A DNA stretch of 64,000 nt from contig NZ_SSHH01000002.1 of the NCBI RefSeq assembly GCF_004965515.1, positions 764,840 through 828,839 on the forward strand, written 5' to 3'. The notes beneath the pieces were generated by a model. The model did no database searches, was not told where the DNA came from, and saw only the letters and a program-made list of their open reading frames with translations. Below are positions 1 to 9,480 of this stretch, piece after piece. This DNA is from Alteraurantiacibacter aquimixticola. Lineage in GTDB: Bacteria; Pseudomonadota; Alphaproteobacteria; Sphingomonadales; Sphingomonadaceae. The stretch's first letter is position 1. Every line of letters starts with the position of its first letter. The position numbers were made by a program, and so were the translations under genes.

Positions 1-200
1 CCCTTATAGACCTTCAGCCCCTGCAGCTCGTCCCGCTTGGGGTTCACCGGGTAGATGTCGCCCTTGAACTTGTACTGCACGAGGTTGTTGAGCAGCGTGC
101 AGCCCAGCGCGCCATGGCGATCCGATGCGCCGATGACGGCGACGGATTTGGGCCGCAACAGGCGGTCGATCTGTTCATTGGTGAAGCGGCGGGTGGTCAT
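1..200 (-). CDS. ferA: Acyl-CoA synthetase, ADP-forming type, probable feruloyl-CoA synthetase (N-terminal fragment)
   Basis: Only the first 66 codons lie in the window; the gene continues past base 1. The reverse-strand translation begins MTTRRFTNEQIDRLLRPKSV and continues into VAVIGASDRHGALG, the CoA-binding Rossmann start of NDP-forming acyl-CoA synthetases. It lies 118 bases downstream of a feruloyl-CoA hydratase/lyase gene on the same strand. This matches the ferB-ferA order known from Sphingobium sp. SYK-6, whose FerA belongs to this ADP-forming family rather than the AMP-forming one. The inferred role is CoA activation of ferulate and other hydroxycinnamates. The family call is firm; the substrate is inferred from context, because the ATP-grasp half is outside the window. 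Confidence 0.75.
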   Translation of the reverse strand, partial: MTTRRFTNEQIDRLLRPKSVAVIGASDRHGALGCTLLNNLVQYKFKGDIYPVNPKRDELQGLKVYK

Positions 201-225
201 GCTGTCATCCCCTCGGACATGCGAA

Positions 226-244
226 GCCCCGGCGGGACCGGGGC
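226..244 (-). other. Intercistronic hairpin between ferB and ferA
   Basis: Perfect 7-bp arms (GCCCCGG at 226-232, CCGGGGC at 238-244) enclose a 5-base loop in the gap between the two genes. No T-run follows on the transcribed strand, so it is unlikely to be a complete terminator. An mRNA-stability or processing element is possible. Confidence 0.4.
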
Positions 245-318
245 GGTTCTTTTGCCAGTGTGCCTAGAAAGAAGAAGCGGCGCGAACAAGACTGCCCGCG
301 CCGCTTCGATAATTTGGA

Positions 319-1182
319 TCAATCGTCCTTCTGGACCTTGCTCTTGTCGAAAGCGCCAAGGCCGGGCTTGAAGGTCTTCTCGTCAAGGAACTGCTTGGTA
401 GCTTCCTTGCGGGTTTCCCAGCCGCCGAAGTCGTTGAGCGCTTCCTGCGTGCGGATCAGGTAATCCTCGGCATTGTCATAGGTCATTTCCATGACCCGGC
501 GCATCGCCCACTTGGTGGCGCGCAGGGCCTGGCTGTCCTTGGCCTTCAGCTTGTCGGCCACTTCCTGCACGCGCGCCTTCAACTGGTCATGCGGCACGCA
601 TTCGGTGACGAGGCCCTGCTCTTCGGCCTGCTTGCCGGTCAGGTTCTCACCCATCATCGCGTGATACATGGCCTTGCGATAGGGCATGAGGTCGGCCGCG
701 ACCTTGGAGGCGCCGCCGCCGGGCAGGATCGCCCAGTTGATTTCGGACAGGCCGAACTGCGCCTTGTCGGAAGCAATGGCGATATCGCAGGCGAAGAGCG
801 GGCCATAGGCACCGCCAAAGCACCAGCCATTGATCATGCCGACAGTCGCCTTTTCGTACCAGCGCAGGCGTTCCCACCAGGCATAGGCCTCACGCTGGTG
901 CTGGCGGACCTTGTGCAGGCCTTCCTGCTCGGCGTGACGGAAATATTCGAGCAGGTCCATGCCGGCAGACCAGGCATCGCCTTCGCCGGTAAGGACCAGC
1001 ACCTGCACGTCGTCACGGAATTCCAGCTCGTCCAGCACCACCTTCATCTGGCGGTTGAGCTTCGGGCTCTGGCAGTTCTTCTTGTCGGGACGGTTGAGCG
1101 AGACCCAGGCGACGCCATCGACGATCTCGTATTTGACGGTTTCTTCCTGCGGACGGGGATCGGGCTTGGACGGCATGGCCAT
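319..1182 (-). CDS. ferB: Feruloyl-CoA (p-hydroxycinnamoyl-CoA) hydratase/lyase
   Basis: A 287-aa crotonase-fold protein. It should hydrate feruloyl-CoA and cleave it to vanillin plus acetyl-CoA. Signature pieces typical of this subgroup are WSAGMDLLEYF (Tyr80, matching the substrate-phenol-binding Tyr of Pseudomonas HCHL), the oxyanion segment GWCFGGAYGP near 119-128, and LSEINWAILPGG with the catalytic Glu at about 147. I chose the ATG at 1182 (MAMPSKPD) because GGAGAG precedes it at good spacing; a TTG at 1197 would extend the protein by five residues but has no ribosome binding site. It is transcribed ahead of ferA and divergently from a MarR gene. Vanillin oxidation and demethylation genes are not in the window. 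Confidence 0.9.
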   Translation of the reverse strand: MAMPSKPDPRPQEETVKYEIVDGVAWVSLNRPDKKNCQSPKLNRQMKVVLDELEFRDDVQVLVLTGEGDAWSAGMDLLEYFRHAEQEGLHKVRQHQREAYAWWERLRWYEKATVGMINGWCFGGAYGPLFACDIAIASDKAQFGLSEINWAILPGGGASKVAADLMPYRKAMYHAMMGENLTGKQAEEQGLVTECVPHDQLKARVQEVADKLKAKDSQALRATKWAMRRVMEMTYDNAEDYLIRTQEALNDFGGWETRKEATKQFLDEKTFKPGLGAFDKSKVQKDD

Positions 1183-1226
1183 GGGGGCTCTCCACAATTG
1201 GGCGCACGAGTCGCGCGCGCGTTTGA

Positions 1227-1259
1227 ATTGCTATCGCGCATAGCGATATGCATTGCTAT
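1227..1259. promoter_or_regulatory. Probable FerC-type MarR operator, three half-sites
   Basis: The ferB/ferC intergenic region carries ATTGCTAT (1227-1234), ATAGCGAT (1240-1247) and ATTGCTAT (1252-1259). Neighbouring copies are inverted relative to each other with 4-5 base spacers, so two overlapping dyads share the middle half-site. The position between divergent ferBA and a MarR gene suggests the site at which the regulator represses both directions, probably relieved by hydroxycinnamoyl-CoA as described for SYK-6 FerC. Confidence 0.65.
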
Positions 1260-1287
1260 AGACAACAACAATCGCTAGGAATCATTC

Positions 1288-1698
1288 ATGCGTGATCCGC
1301 TTCCCGCCTTTCCCGGCTATTCGCTACGCCGTGCCGCCAATGCGACGGCGGGGGAGCTGGCTTCGCGCCTGTCGGATATCGGCCTCAAGCAGGTCGATGC
1401 CTCGATCCTGATCCTTGTCGGCGAAAACCGCGACGTCACCGCCAGCGCGCTCGGCCGCCAGCTCGATATCCAGCGTGCGAACATGGTCCCGCTGCTGAAA
1501 CGGCTGGAGGATGAGGGGTGGATTTTCCGCGAGCCGCTGGACGGCAAGTCGCAGGGCCTGGCGCTGACCGAAAGCGGCGAGGCCAAGACGCGCGAGGCGC
1601 GCGACATCATCGAGGCTTTCGAGGCCGAACTGCTCGAGCGTATTCCGCCCGAACATCGCGATCACCTGCTGCCCGCATTGAATGCCCTCTGGCGCTAG
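1288..1698 (+). CDS. ferC: MarR-family regulator of the ferulate operon
   Basis: A 136-aa winged-helix protein. The recognition region (ASALGRQLDIQRANMVPLLK, about 51-70) and the wing (residues about 72-90, LEDEGWIFREPLDGKSQGLA) are typical of MarR proteins. It starts at ATG 1288 with AGGA a few bases upstream. It is transcribed divergently from ferBA across a dyad-rich intergenic region, the same arrangement as ferC in SYK-6, where FerC represses ferBA and responds to feruloyl-CoA. The family is clear; the ligand is inferred from context. Confidence 0.8.
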   Translation: MRDPLPAFPGYSLRRAANATAGELASRLSDIGLKQVDASILILVGENRDVTASALGRQLDIQRANMVPLLKRLEDEGWIFREPLDGKSQGLALTESGEAKTREARDIIEAFEAELLERIPPEHRDHLLPALNALWR

Positions 1699-1719
1699 GC
1701 CTCGCGCTTCTCTAACCCT

Positions 1720-1806
1720 CGTCATTGCGAGGCGACGAAGTCGCCGTGGCAATCCAGGGCGTTACCGCGAACCGCTCTGGATTGCTTCGCTCCGCTCGCA
1801 ATGACG
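1720..1806. repeat. Interspersed palindromic element, family A, copy 1
   Basis: Begins CGTCATTGCGAGGCGACGAA and ends with the inverse GCTCGCAATGACG, with internal GGCAATCCAG and CTGGATTGC arms. The whole unit can fold into a long imperfect stem. Related copies are at 27247-27360 and 40638-40720. It sits just upstream of the acetyl-CoA synthetase ribosome binding site. Confidence 0.8.
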
Positions 1807-1829
1807 ACGAATTGGGGAGAGCGTTTAAA

Positions 1830-3779
1830 ATGCACGAGCACGTCACCCATCCGGTCCCGGCCGAATGGGCCGCCAATGCCAAGATCGATGCCGACGCCTA
1901 TGCGCTGAAATATCGCGCCAGCGTGGACGATCCGGACAGCTTCTGGCTGGGAGAGGCGCAGCGGATCGACTGGATGCGCGCACCCACCAAGATCAAGGAT
2001 ACGTGCTTCGACACGGACAATTTCCGCATCAAGTGGTTCGAGGACGGCACGCTCAACCTCGCCGCCAATTGTCTTGACCGGCATCTTGCCACGCGCGGCG
2101 ACGATGTGGCGATCCTGTGGGAGCCCGACCATCCCGATACGCCGAACCGCCAGCTGACCTATCGCGAGCTTCACGAGGCAACGTGCAGGTTCGCAAACCT
2201 GCTGAAGGACAAGGGCGTCAAGCGCGGCGACCGCGTGACGATCTACCTGCCCATGGTGCCGGAAGCGGCGGTGGCCATGCTCGCCTGCGCACGGATCGGC
2301 GCGGTGCATTCGATCGTATTTGCGGGCTTCTCTCCCGACGCCCTCGCCCAGCGGATCACCGATTGCGAGAGCACGATCGTACTAACCTCCGACGAGGGGC
2401 TGCGCGGCGGCAAGAAGGTTCCGCTGAAGGCCAATGTCGATGCGGCATGTGCCAAGGCCAAGGTCGATACGGTCATCATGCTGCGCCACACCGGCGCGGA
2501 TGTGCCCTTCGTGGAAGGCCGCGATGTGGACTGGGCGGAGGCGGTAGCTGGCATGTCAGCCCATTGCGAACCCGAGGAAATGAACGCCGAAGACCCGCTT
2601 TTCATCCTTTACACCTCAGGCTCCACCGGCAAGCCCAAGGGCGTGCTGCATACCACCGGCGGCTATGCCGTGTGGGCCAGCATGACGCATGAATACACTT
2701 TCGATTACCGGCCCGGCCAGATCTACTGGTGCGCGGCGGATATCGGCTGGGTCACCGGGCACAGCTACGTCGTCTACGGCCCGCTGATGAACGGCGCGAC
2801 CACGCTGATGTTCGAAGGCGTGCCCAATTACCCGGATTTCTCCCGCTTCTGGCAGGTGGTCGACAAGTACGAGGTCGAGCAATTCTATGCCGCCCCCACC
2901 GCCTTGCGTGCGCTGATGCGCGAGGGCGATGAATGGGTGAAGAAGACCAGCCGCAAGAGCCTGAAAGTGCTCGGCAGCGTGGGCGAGCCGATCAATCCCG
3001 AGGCATGGGACTGGTACTATGACGTGGTGGGCGACAAACGCTGCCCGATCGTCGATACGTGGTGGCAGACTGAGACTGGCGGCCACATGATCACGCCGCT
3101 TCCCGGCGCGCATGCGCTGAAGCCCGGCAGCGCCAGCTTCCCCATGTTCGGCGTGCAGCCTGCCGTGGTCGATCCGGCGGACGGCCATGTGCTCGAAGGC
3201 GCGACCGAAGGCGCGCTCGTCATTCTCGACAGCTGGCCCGGCCAGATGCGCACCGTCTATGGCGACCATGACCGCTTCATCCAGACCTACTTCTCGCAAT
3301 ATCCGGGCAAGTATTTCACCGGCGATGGCTGCCGTCGGGACGAGGACGGCTATTACTGGATCACCGGCCGCATCGACGACGTGATCAACGTCTCCGGCCA
3401 CCGCATGGGCACGGCCGAAGTCGAAAGCGCGCTGGTGGACCATGACGCCGTGGCAGAGGCCGCCGTGGTCGGCATGCCCCATGACGTGAAGGGACAGGGC
3501 ATCTACGCCTATGTCACCACGATGGAAGGCGTCGAGAATACCGAGGAGCTGCGCAAGGAGCTGATCCAGTGGGTCCGCAAGGAAATCGGCCCCATCGCCA
3601 CGCCGGACGTCGTCCAATTCGCCCCCGGCCTGCCCAAGACCCGCAGCGGCAAGATCATGCGCCGTATCCTGCGCAAGATCGCCGAGAACGACACGGGCAA
3701 CCTTGGCGATACGTCGACGCTGGCCGATCCGAGCGTGGTGGACGATTTGCTGGCGAACAGCCCGCACGCGAAAGGGTGA
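1830..3779 (+). CDS. acsA: Acetyl-coenzyme A synthetase (AMP-forming)
   Basis: 649 aa, the usual length of bacterial Acs. It makes acetyl-CoA from acetate, ATP and CoA through acetyl-AMP. It has the P-loop-like signature [11 protein letters not shown], the acyl/adenylate region [10 protein letters not shown], the hinge [17 protein letters not shown], and the C-terminal acetylation-site motif [12 protein letters not shown] set the start at ATG 1830 (MHEHVTHP) behind GGGGAG; the upstream in-frame extension runs through the palindromic repeat and is not credible. It could recover acetate released during aromatic side-chain breakdown. The next gene overlaps its stop by one base. Confidence 0.95.
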   Translation: MHEHVTHPVPAEWAANAKIDADAYALKYRASVDDPDSFWLGEAQRIDWMRAPTKIKDTCFDTDNFRIKWFEDGTLNLAANCLDRHLATRGDDVAILWEPDHPDTPNRQLTYRELHEATCRFANLLKDKGVKRGDRVTIYLPMVPEAAVAMLACARIGAVHSIVFAGFSPDALAQRITDCESTIVLTSDEGLRGGKKVPLKANVDAACAKAKVDTVIMLRHTGADVPFVEGRDVDWAEAVAGMSAHCEPEEMNAEDPLFILYTSGSTGKPKGVLHTTGGYAVWASMTHEYTFDYRPGQIYWCAADIGWVTGHSYVVYGPLMNGATTLMFEGVPNYPDFSRFWQVVDKYEVEQFYAAPTALRALMREGDEWVKKTSRKSLKVLGSVGEPINPEAWDWYYDVVGDKRCPIVDTWWQTETGGHMITPLPGAHALKPGSASFPMFGVQPAVVDPADGHVLEGATEGALVILDSWPGQMRTVYGDHDRFIQTYFSQYPGKYFTGDGCRRDEDGYYWITGRIDDVINVSGHRMGTAEVESALVDHDAVAEAAVVGMPHDVKGQGIYAYVTTMEGVENTEELRKELIQWVRKEIGPIATPDVVQFAPGLPKTRSGKIMRRILRKIAENDTGNLGDTSTLADPSVVDDLLANSPHAKG

Positions 3780-4192
3780 TGGGACAGGGCCGCACATATG
3801 CGGGCGGTTGCCTCTGCGGAGCCTTCCAGTTCGAGGTGGAGGGCCCGCTCACCAATGTCCGCCTGTGCCATTGCGACCTCTGCCGCAAGGCAAACGGAAG
3901 CGCCTATTCGGCAAACTGCAGGGTCCCGCGCGAAATGTTCTGCATAACCAAGGATGAAGGCACTCTGCGCCGCTACGAATCCTCGCCGGGTGCGTGGAGA
4001 GTCTTCTGCGGCACTTGCGGGTCTCCTGCCTATGCGGACGTCGAGCGGGACAAGGACCACATCCGCGTCCGGCTTGGCACTTTGGAACGCGGCGCGCAGG
4101 CGGAAATCACCGCCCATGTCTGGACTGGCTCGAAAGCCGCCTGGGACACCATCGACGATGACCTCGCCTGCTACGAAGAGGGTGCAGGCTAG
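3779..4192 (+). CDS. GFA-family (glutathione-dependent formaldehyde-activating-like) zinc protein
   Basis: 137 aa. It contains the cysteine pattern of the GFA/CENP-V family: GGCLCGAFQFEV (about 10-21), CHCDLCRKANGS (about 35-46) and FCGTCGSPAY near residue 80, giving two zinc sites. The start codon overlaps the acsA stop (TGATG), so translation is probably coupled. Family members bind glutathione or formaldehyde adducts, and some have unknown substrates. Formaldehyde handling would fit a cell degrading methoxylated aromatics, but that is inference. Confidence 0.8.
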   Translation: MGQGRTYAGGCLCGAFQFEVEGPLTNVRLCHCDLCRKANGSAYSANCRVPREMFCITKDEGTLRRYESSPGAWRVFCGTCGSPAYADVERDKDHIRVRLGTLERGAQAEITAHVWTGSKAAWDTIDDDLACYEEGAG

Positions 4193-4260
4193 GAACTGTC
4201 CGCAACGCTCGCCACCCGAAGTGCAAACGGCTATGACCGATCCCGAGGGAGAGAGAGAAC

Positions 4261-4842
4261 ATGTCCGACCGTCACAGCGAACCGAAGCCGACCGCCACCT
4301 ATGACGAGGTGATGTCGGCCAATTCCGACTATGCCACCAGCTTCGGCGACAAGGGTGACCTTGCCCTGCCCCCCGCGCGCGGCTTTGCCATCCTCACCTG
4401 CATGGACGCCCGGCTCGACCCGGCGAAATATGCAGGCCTCGCAGAAGGCGATGCGCATGTGATCCGCAATGCCGGCGGCCGTGCCAGCGACGATGCGATC
4501 CGTTCGCTCGTGATCAGCCACAAGCTGCTGGGCACGAAGGAATGGTTCGTGATCCACCACACCGATTGCGGCATGCTGCTGTTCGACGGGAACACGATGG
4601 CCGGATTGCTCGAAAAGAGCCGCGCCACCGCGACTTTCGACGGTACGAAATGGGCCAACCAGAAGGAAGAGGGCGGATCGCCCGAAGGCCATCACATGGC
4701 ATGGCTCACCTTCACCGACCTGGCACAGAGCGTGCGCGACGATGTGGAACGCATTCGCAACCATCCGCTCGCGCCCAAGGACGTGCCGGTCTGGGGCTTC
4801 ATCTACGATTGCGGAACGGGCAAGCTGCTTCCGGTCGAATAG
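4261..4842 (+). CDS. Beta-class carbonic anhydrase
   Basis: 193 aa cytosolic enzyme interconverting CO2 and bicarbonate. Zinc ligands and partner are visible: Cys47-Met-Asp49-Ala-Arg51, and His100-Thr-Asp-Cys103 in [10 protein letters not shown]. It lacks an export signal. A purine-rich GAGGGAGAGAGAG ribosome binding site precedes ATG 4261. Bicarbonate supply could matter for the biotin-dependent carboxylase encoded elsewhere in the window, but the genes are not adjacent and this link is speculative. Confidence 0.88.
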   Translation: MSDRHSEPKPTATYDEVMSANSDYATSFGDKGDLALPPARGFAILTCMDARLDPAKYAGLAEGDAHVIRNAGGRASDDAIRSLVISHKLLGTKEWFVIHHTDCGMLLFDGNTMAGLLEKSRATATFDGTKWANQKEEGGSPEGHHMAWLTFTDLAQSVRDDVERIRNHPLAPKDVPVWGFIYDCGTGKLLPVE

Positions 4843-4854
4843 GGACTGCAGCCG

Positions 4855-5487
4855 ATGATCACGATCTACCACGTGCCCAATTCGCGCAGCCAGCGCGTGG
4901 TCTGGCTGATGGAGGAGATGGGCGAGTCCTATAAACTCGAGACCTTCGGCATTCCGGTGCCGGAGGATTTCCTGAAGGTGAACCCGCTCGGCTCTGTCCC
5001 CACCATCGTGGACGACGATGCCGATGCACCGATCACGCAGTTCGAGAGCCTGGCGATCCTGCAATATCTCACCGGGCGCAGGCTGGTGGCGGGCAACGAG
5101 GCGGCGATAGCGCTCACCACCGGCCCGCTGCCCGATCCCGCCGCCTATGCCGAACACCTGCAATTCCTGCATTTCGGGGAGGCGGATTTGGCGACGCCCG
5201 TGGGCACGATTTTCCGCACGCGCATCTTCACTGGGGAGCAGACCAACAACACGATTGCGGACCAGTTGTCCCAGCTAGAAAAGCGCCTCGCCTTTCTCGA
5301 CAGGCACCTCGCCGACGGGCGCGAATGGGTAACGGGGGAGCGCTTCACCATCGCCGATATCTCGATCGGCTATGCCTTCCTGCTGGCCGAGTTCACGAAG
5401 TGCGAAGTGGCGCTGCCTGCCCATGTCGCGGCCTATTGGCAGCGGCTGCAGGCGCGGCCTGCCTTCAAGCGCACGCAGGCTGCGTGA
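4855..5487 (+). CDS. Glutathione S-transferase family protein
   Basis: 210 aa with an N-terminal thioredoxin-like domain: IYHVPNSRSQRVVW with candidate activating Ser10/Ser12, the cis-Pro segment NPLGSVPTIVDDD, and the FESLAILQYL glutathione-binding Glu-Ser pair. A helical C-terminal domain contains FTIADISIGYAF. It follows the carbonic anhydrase gene by 12 bases. In sphingomonads such enzymes include the lignin beta-etherases (LigE, LigF), but nothing here assigns this one to that activity; detoxification is equally possible. Confidence 0.85.
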   Translation: MITIYHVPNSRSQRVVWLMEEMGESYKLETFGIPVPEDFLKVNPLGSVPTIVDDDADAPITQFESLAILQYLTGRRLVAGNEAAIALTTGPLPDPAAYAEHLQFLHFGEADLATPVGTIFRTRIFTGEQTNNTIADQLSQLEKRLAFLDRHLADGREWVTGERFTIADISIGYAFLLAEFTKCEVALPAHVAAYWQRLQARPAFKRTQAA

Positions 5488-5582
5488 GGCGCGCCTCGCT
5501 GGCACATTACATTACAATTAACACTCTGGCCTAAGCGCGGATCGCATGGTCTATTCGCTCCCGGGAAATAGGGAGGGGATTG

Positions 5583-6608
5583 ATGATCCGACAGATTCGT
5601 CTGGCGAGTGCGCTCGCCGTCATGGCCGCCACCACGGCTTTCGCCGCACCGGCCGCCGCGCAGGTGGCGGGCGTACCGCTCGACATGGAACCGCGGTCTT
5701 GTGACCGCGCCTGCCTTGAAAGCTATGTCGAGCGTTACCTGCAGGCGATGAGCGATGGCGAGGTGTCGGACGACCTCTTCGCCCGCAACGTCCGCTTCAC
5801 CGAAAACGGCGTGCAAATGCCGCTTGGCGATGAGGGGCTGTGGGCAACCACGTCCTCTCCCCAAGGCTATCGCCTGATCGTGCCCGATGTGGTGACCGGA
5901 CAGGTCGCCGCGCTAGTCACCGTGCAGGAGGCTGCGGGAAGCTCCGCCACCGGGCCCACGCTCGAATCCGATCCGGTCGGCATTTCCTTGCGCCTGCGCA
6001 TCGATACCGATGGCAAGATCTCCGAAGTCGAGCAGATCGCCGCGCGGCCCGAACGCCCGCTTGGCCCCAATGCCGGCCCGCCCTCCAGCCCCTTCCCCGC
6101 AACGGGCGAGGCTGTGGAAGCACTCGGCAGCCCCTGGCCCGGCTATCTCGAAGCCGTGCCCGAAGCCGAACGCCACACGCGCGCCGAACTGGTCGAAGTC
6201 GCCAGCGCCTATTTCGAGGCGGTGGAGCGCAATACGGGCAATGACTACTACCCCTTCACCGACGATTGCCTGCGTTATGAAAACGGCATCATCACAGCTG
6301 GCCCCGAAGGATCGGGCGCGCGCGCGGGCTGCCGCGAGCAGCTGCAGACCACGCTGATCGGCGCGGTCACCTCGATCCGCGACCGCCGCATCGTTGCCGT
6401 CGATGTCGAACGCGGCGTGGTCTTCGCCTTCGCCTTCTTCGACCATCGCCCGATCAACTGGAGCTGGCAGCTGGGCGAGCTGTTCAAGGTGGAGAATGGC
6501 GACATCAGCCGGATCGAGGCGATCTTCATCCGCGGTCCCTACGGCATCTGCTCGGGCTGGAGCACTTACGAACAGTGCCGCAGCGAAGAACCGATGGACG
6601 TGCGCTGA
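5583..6608 (+). CDS. Exported NTF2-like (DUF8021-like) protein, copy 1
   Basis: 341 aa. An N-terminal signal peptide ends near APAAAQVAG. The mature protein starts with a CDRACLESYVERYLQAM segment, then two repeated alpha+beta units: FARNVRFTENGVQMPLG in the first half, and FTDDCLRYENGIITAGPEG followed by RRIVAVDVERGVVFAF in the second. The same layout recurs at 6633-7526, 20582-21484 and 55374-57143. The start is ATG 5583 behind GGGAGGGG. I do not know a proven function; the fold resembles SnoaL/NTF2 proteins, and periplasmic location is inferred. Confidence 0.65.
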   Translation: MIRQIRLASALAVMAATTAFAAPAAAQVAGVPLDMEPRSCDRACLESYVERYLQAMSDGEVSDDLFARNVRFTENGVQMPLGDEGLWATTSSPQGYRLIVPDVVTGQVAALVTVQEAAGSSATGPTLESDPVGISLRLRIDTDGKISEVEQIAARPERPLGPNAGPPSSPFPATGEAVEALGSPWPGYLEAVPEAERHTRAELVEVASAYFEAVERNTGNDYYPFTDDCLRYENGIITAGPEGSGARAGCREQLQTTLIGAVTSIRDRRIVAVDVERGVVFAFAFFDHRPINWSWQLGELFKVENGDISRIEAIFIRGPYGICSGWSTYEQCRSEEPMDVR

Positions 6609-6632
6609 CACCTGATGAGAGGAGAGAAACCG

Positions 6633-7526
6633 ATGCTGAAAGCAATTACCCTCGCCGCCGCCGCCATCGGCACGATGATCACCGCAAGTCCGGCGCTCGC
6701 ACAGGCGCGCCCCGGCGTGGAAGGCCTCGCCACGCGCGTCGATCGGCCGACCTGCACGAAGGATGAGCTCAAGGCGCTGACCGATGCCTATGTCGAAGGT
6801 CAGCGCTCCGGCAGCCTGTCGGGCCTGCCGCTGGTCTCCAATGCGCATTACCTAGAGAATATGGAGACGGTGGATGCGTCGGCAGGCCTGTGGAACACGG
6901 CGCTGGAAATCGACCATGCGATGAGTTTCCACGACCCGGTTCGCTGCAAGACCTTCACCGAAATCATCGTCACCGGCCCGGTCCCTTATGTGATCGGGAC
7001 CCGGCTGTTCGTGAACGAAGGCGATGTCTATCGGGTCGATTCCATCGTGACCAAGGAAGGCGACTGGCTCTTCAACGCCGATGCCTATCTCTATTACACG
7101 CAGCAGGAAGACTGGACCGACCTGTTCAAGTACCAGCTGACCGATCCGGCCGAGATGATCCGCGGCGCCAACGCCTATCTCGACGGCTTCATGGACAAGT
7201 TCACGGACATTCCCTGGGGCACGCCCTGCGCGCGCCTGGAAGGCGGTGCCTACACCAATCGCTCGGGCGATCCGCATGCCTCCTGCGAGCTGGGCATGCC
7301 GCCGGGCGTCCTCTACCTCACCAATCGCGATTACCTGATCGATGAGGAAAAGGGCGTCATCAACGTGTTCATGCGTTTCGGCAGCTCGGAATCAGGCGGT
7401 CCGGATGTGCACACCTTCCGCTATATCGACGGCAAGTTCCGCCAGATCCACACGCTGACCGCCATTCCGGGACCGCAGGTGGATGAGCGCGGCGCACCGA
7501 TCGGGAGGGATCCGAACGCCGATTGA
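6633..7526 (+). CDS. Exported NTF2-like protein, copy 2
   Basis: 297 aa. The signal peptide is MLKAITLAAAAIGTMITASP, ending near ALAQA. It is related to its upstream neighbour but has only one N-terminal cysteine (RPTCTKDELKALTDAYVEG) in place of the Cys-x3-Cys pair. The core includes ENMETVDASAGLW and CARLEGGAYTNRSGDPHASC, with a late strand GVINVFMRFG. The start is ATG 6633, preceded by GAGAGGAGAG; an upstream in-frame ATG at 6615 lies within that Shine-Dalgarno region. The 24-base gap to copy 1 indicates one transcript and probably an old tandem duplication. Function unknown. Confidence 0.65.
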   Translation: MLKAITLAAAAIGTMITASPALAQARPGVEGLATRVDRPTCTKDELKALTDAYVEGQRSGSLSGLPLVSNAHYLENMETVDASAGLWNTALEIDHAMSFHDPVRCKTFTEIIVTGPVPYVIGTRLFVNEGDVYRVDSIVTKEGDWLFNADAYLYYTQQEDWTDLFKYQLTDPAEMIRGANAYLDGFMDKFTDIPWGTPCARLEGGAYTNRSGDPHASCELGMPPGVLYLTNRDYLIDEEKGVINVFMRFGSSESGGPDVHTFRYIDGKFRQIHTLTAIPGPQVDERGAPIGRDPNAD

Positions 7527-7584
7527 GCGAATAGCGGCGGAGGTTAGGTAGGAATACCGAGTTCCATCATCGCGCCACGTTTCC

Positions 7585-7613
7585 CCATGGCCGGCGATAC
7601 AGGCCGGCCATGG
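7585..7613 (+). promoter_or_regulatory. Perfect inverted repeat burying the PilZ gene start codon
   Basis: The 10-base arms CCATGGCCGG (7585-7594) and CCGGCCATGG (7604-7613) pair perfectly around a 9-base loop. The ATG of the PilZ gene (7610-7612) lies in the 3' arm, and the only AGG-like ribosome binding residues lie in the loop. The fold would hinder translation initiation. Confidence 0.6.
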
Positions 7614-7987
7614 CGGACGATCGCATCATCCCTACCGGCAGGCGAACCAATTCGCGCCTGCACACGGAGATCCCGGCCCAGCTTATCACGCTGCGTGCCA
7701 ATCCCCGCATGAACCTGCGCGACCTGTCGCGCACGGGCGCGCATATCGAATGCGACGAAGCGCTCGTCAGGGGTGAGGACGTCGTGCTCAATTGGCTCGA
7801 ATTCGAAGCCTTCGGACGCGTCGTCTGGACATTGGGGAAACAGGCTGGGGTTGAGTTCGACGAACCGCTCGATCCAGAAGTGGTCACCGGCACCCGCCAG
7901 ATCATCGACAGCGGCCAGGTGGAACACACCCGGCAGGCCGCCTTCAGCGCCGCGCGCGACTGGTACCTGAACTCTCGCCAGATCTAA
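7610..7987 (+). CDS. PilZ-domain protein
   Basis: 125 aa single-domain protein. It shows the c-di-GMP binding pattern: an Arg-x3-Arg segment (RRTNSR, about 11-16) followed by DLSRTGAHIEC (Asp-x-Ser-x2-Gly) near residue 40, then beta strands ending in AGVEFDEPL. It would sense cyclic di-GMP in the cytoplasm and pass this to a partner not evident nearby. No other good start exists downstream, so ATG 7610 is used although it lies in a hairpin arm. Confidence 0.8.
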   Translation: MADDRIIPTGRRTNSRLHTEIPAQLITLRANPRMNLRDLSRTGAHIECDEALVRGEDVVLNWLEFEAFGRVVWTLGKQAGVEFDEPLDPEVVTGTRQIIDSGQVEHTRQAAFSAARDWYLNSRQI

Positions 7988-8106
7988 CTGCCCGAAAACC
8001 GGCAGCGTTTTTTGCACGCGCTTATGCAATCTTCGCAACTTCGCGTATATGGAGGTATCTCGCGCCGGCTGATACGGGCGGGCGCCCAACTACAAGAGGT
8101 CGTCCC

Positions 8107-8511
8107 ATGCCCCGCACCAGGCTCTATTCGCTCGATGAGCTCGATGACATTCCCGGCACCAAGGTGTTCAACGCGCGCCGCAGCCGCGAAGCCTATCACC
8201 TGCACAAGTTCTGCATGAGCCTGATGAAAGCGGAGAACCGCGAGGCGTTCAAGGCGGACGAACGCACCTATCTCGACCAGTTCAAGATGACCGAGGACCA
8301 GAAGCAGGCCGTGCTCGACCGCGACCTCGCCAAGCTGATCGAGCTGGGCGGCAACATGTATTTCCTCGTCAAGATCGCCAGCACCGACGGCTGGAGCGCG
8401 CAGAAGGCGGTCAGCTCCATGTCCGGCATGTCGGCCGACGAATATGCGCAAATGATGCTCGAAGGCGGCCGCTCGCCCGAAGGCCTCCGCTCCAAGAAGG
8501 AAGCCAAGTAA
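8107..8511 (+). CDS. ligA: Protocatechuate 4,5-dioxygenase alpha (small) subunit
   Basis: 134 aa all-helical subunit that caps the LigB active site. Recognisable LigA segments are DDIPGTKVFNARRSREAYHL near the start, CMSLMKAENREAFKADE, and LIELGGNMYFLVKIASTDG. The stop TAA is immediately followed by the ligB start. Together the subunits open the ring of protocatechuate, on which ferulate/vanillate and 4-hydroxybenzoate routes converge. Later steps (ligC, ligI, ligJ, ligK) are not in the window. Confidence 0.93.
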   Translation: MPRTRLYSLDELDDIPGTKVFNARRSREAYHLHKFCMSLMKAENREAFKADERTYLDQFKMTEDQKQAVLDRDLAKLIELGGNMYFLVKIASTDGWSAQKAVSSMSGMSADEYAQMMLEGGRSPEGLRSKKEAK

Positions 8512-9354
<843 letters not shown>

Positions 9355-9480
9355 GCCCAGCCCCCACAATCCCACGCAAATACCACGCTGGCTGGCGGCC
9401 TTTCCACGATAGTTACCACTGCAGCTACCACGAGAGACAGCCAGTTCGCGCTCCATCAAGACAGATTGATGGAGGAATAA

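Noticed and set aside
2616-3797. 393-residue open frame antisense to acetyl-CoA synthetase
   Set aside because: Composition artefact of a GC-rich gene: His/Asp/Ala-rich, no domain, and the sense frame is a clear Acs.
4855-5487. Naming the glutathione transferase LigE, LigF or LigG
   Set aside because: Only general GST motifs are visible, and no beta-ether pathway gene (LigD, LigL, LigN type) is adjacent.
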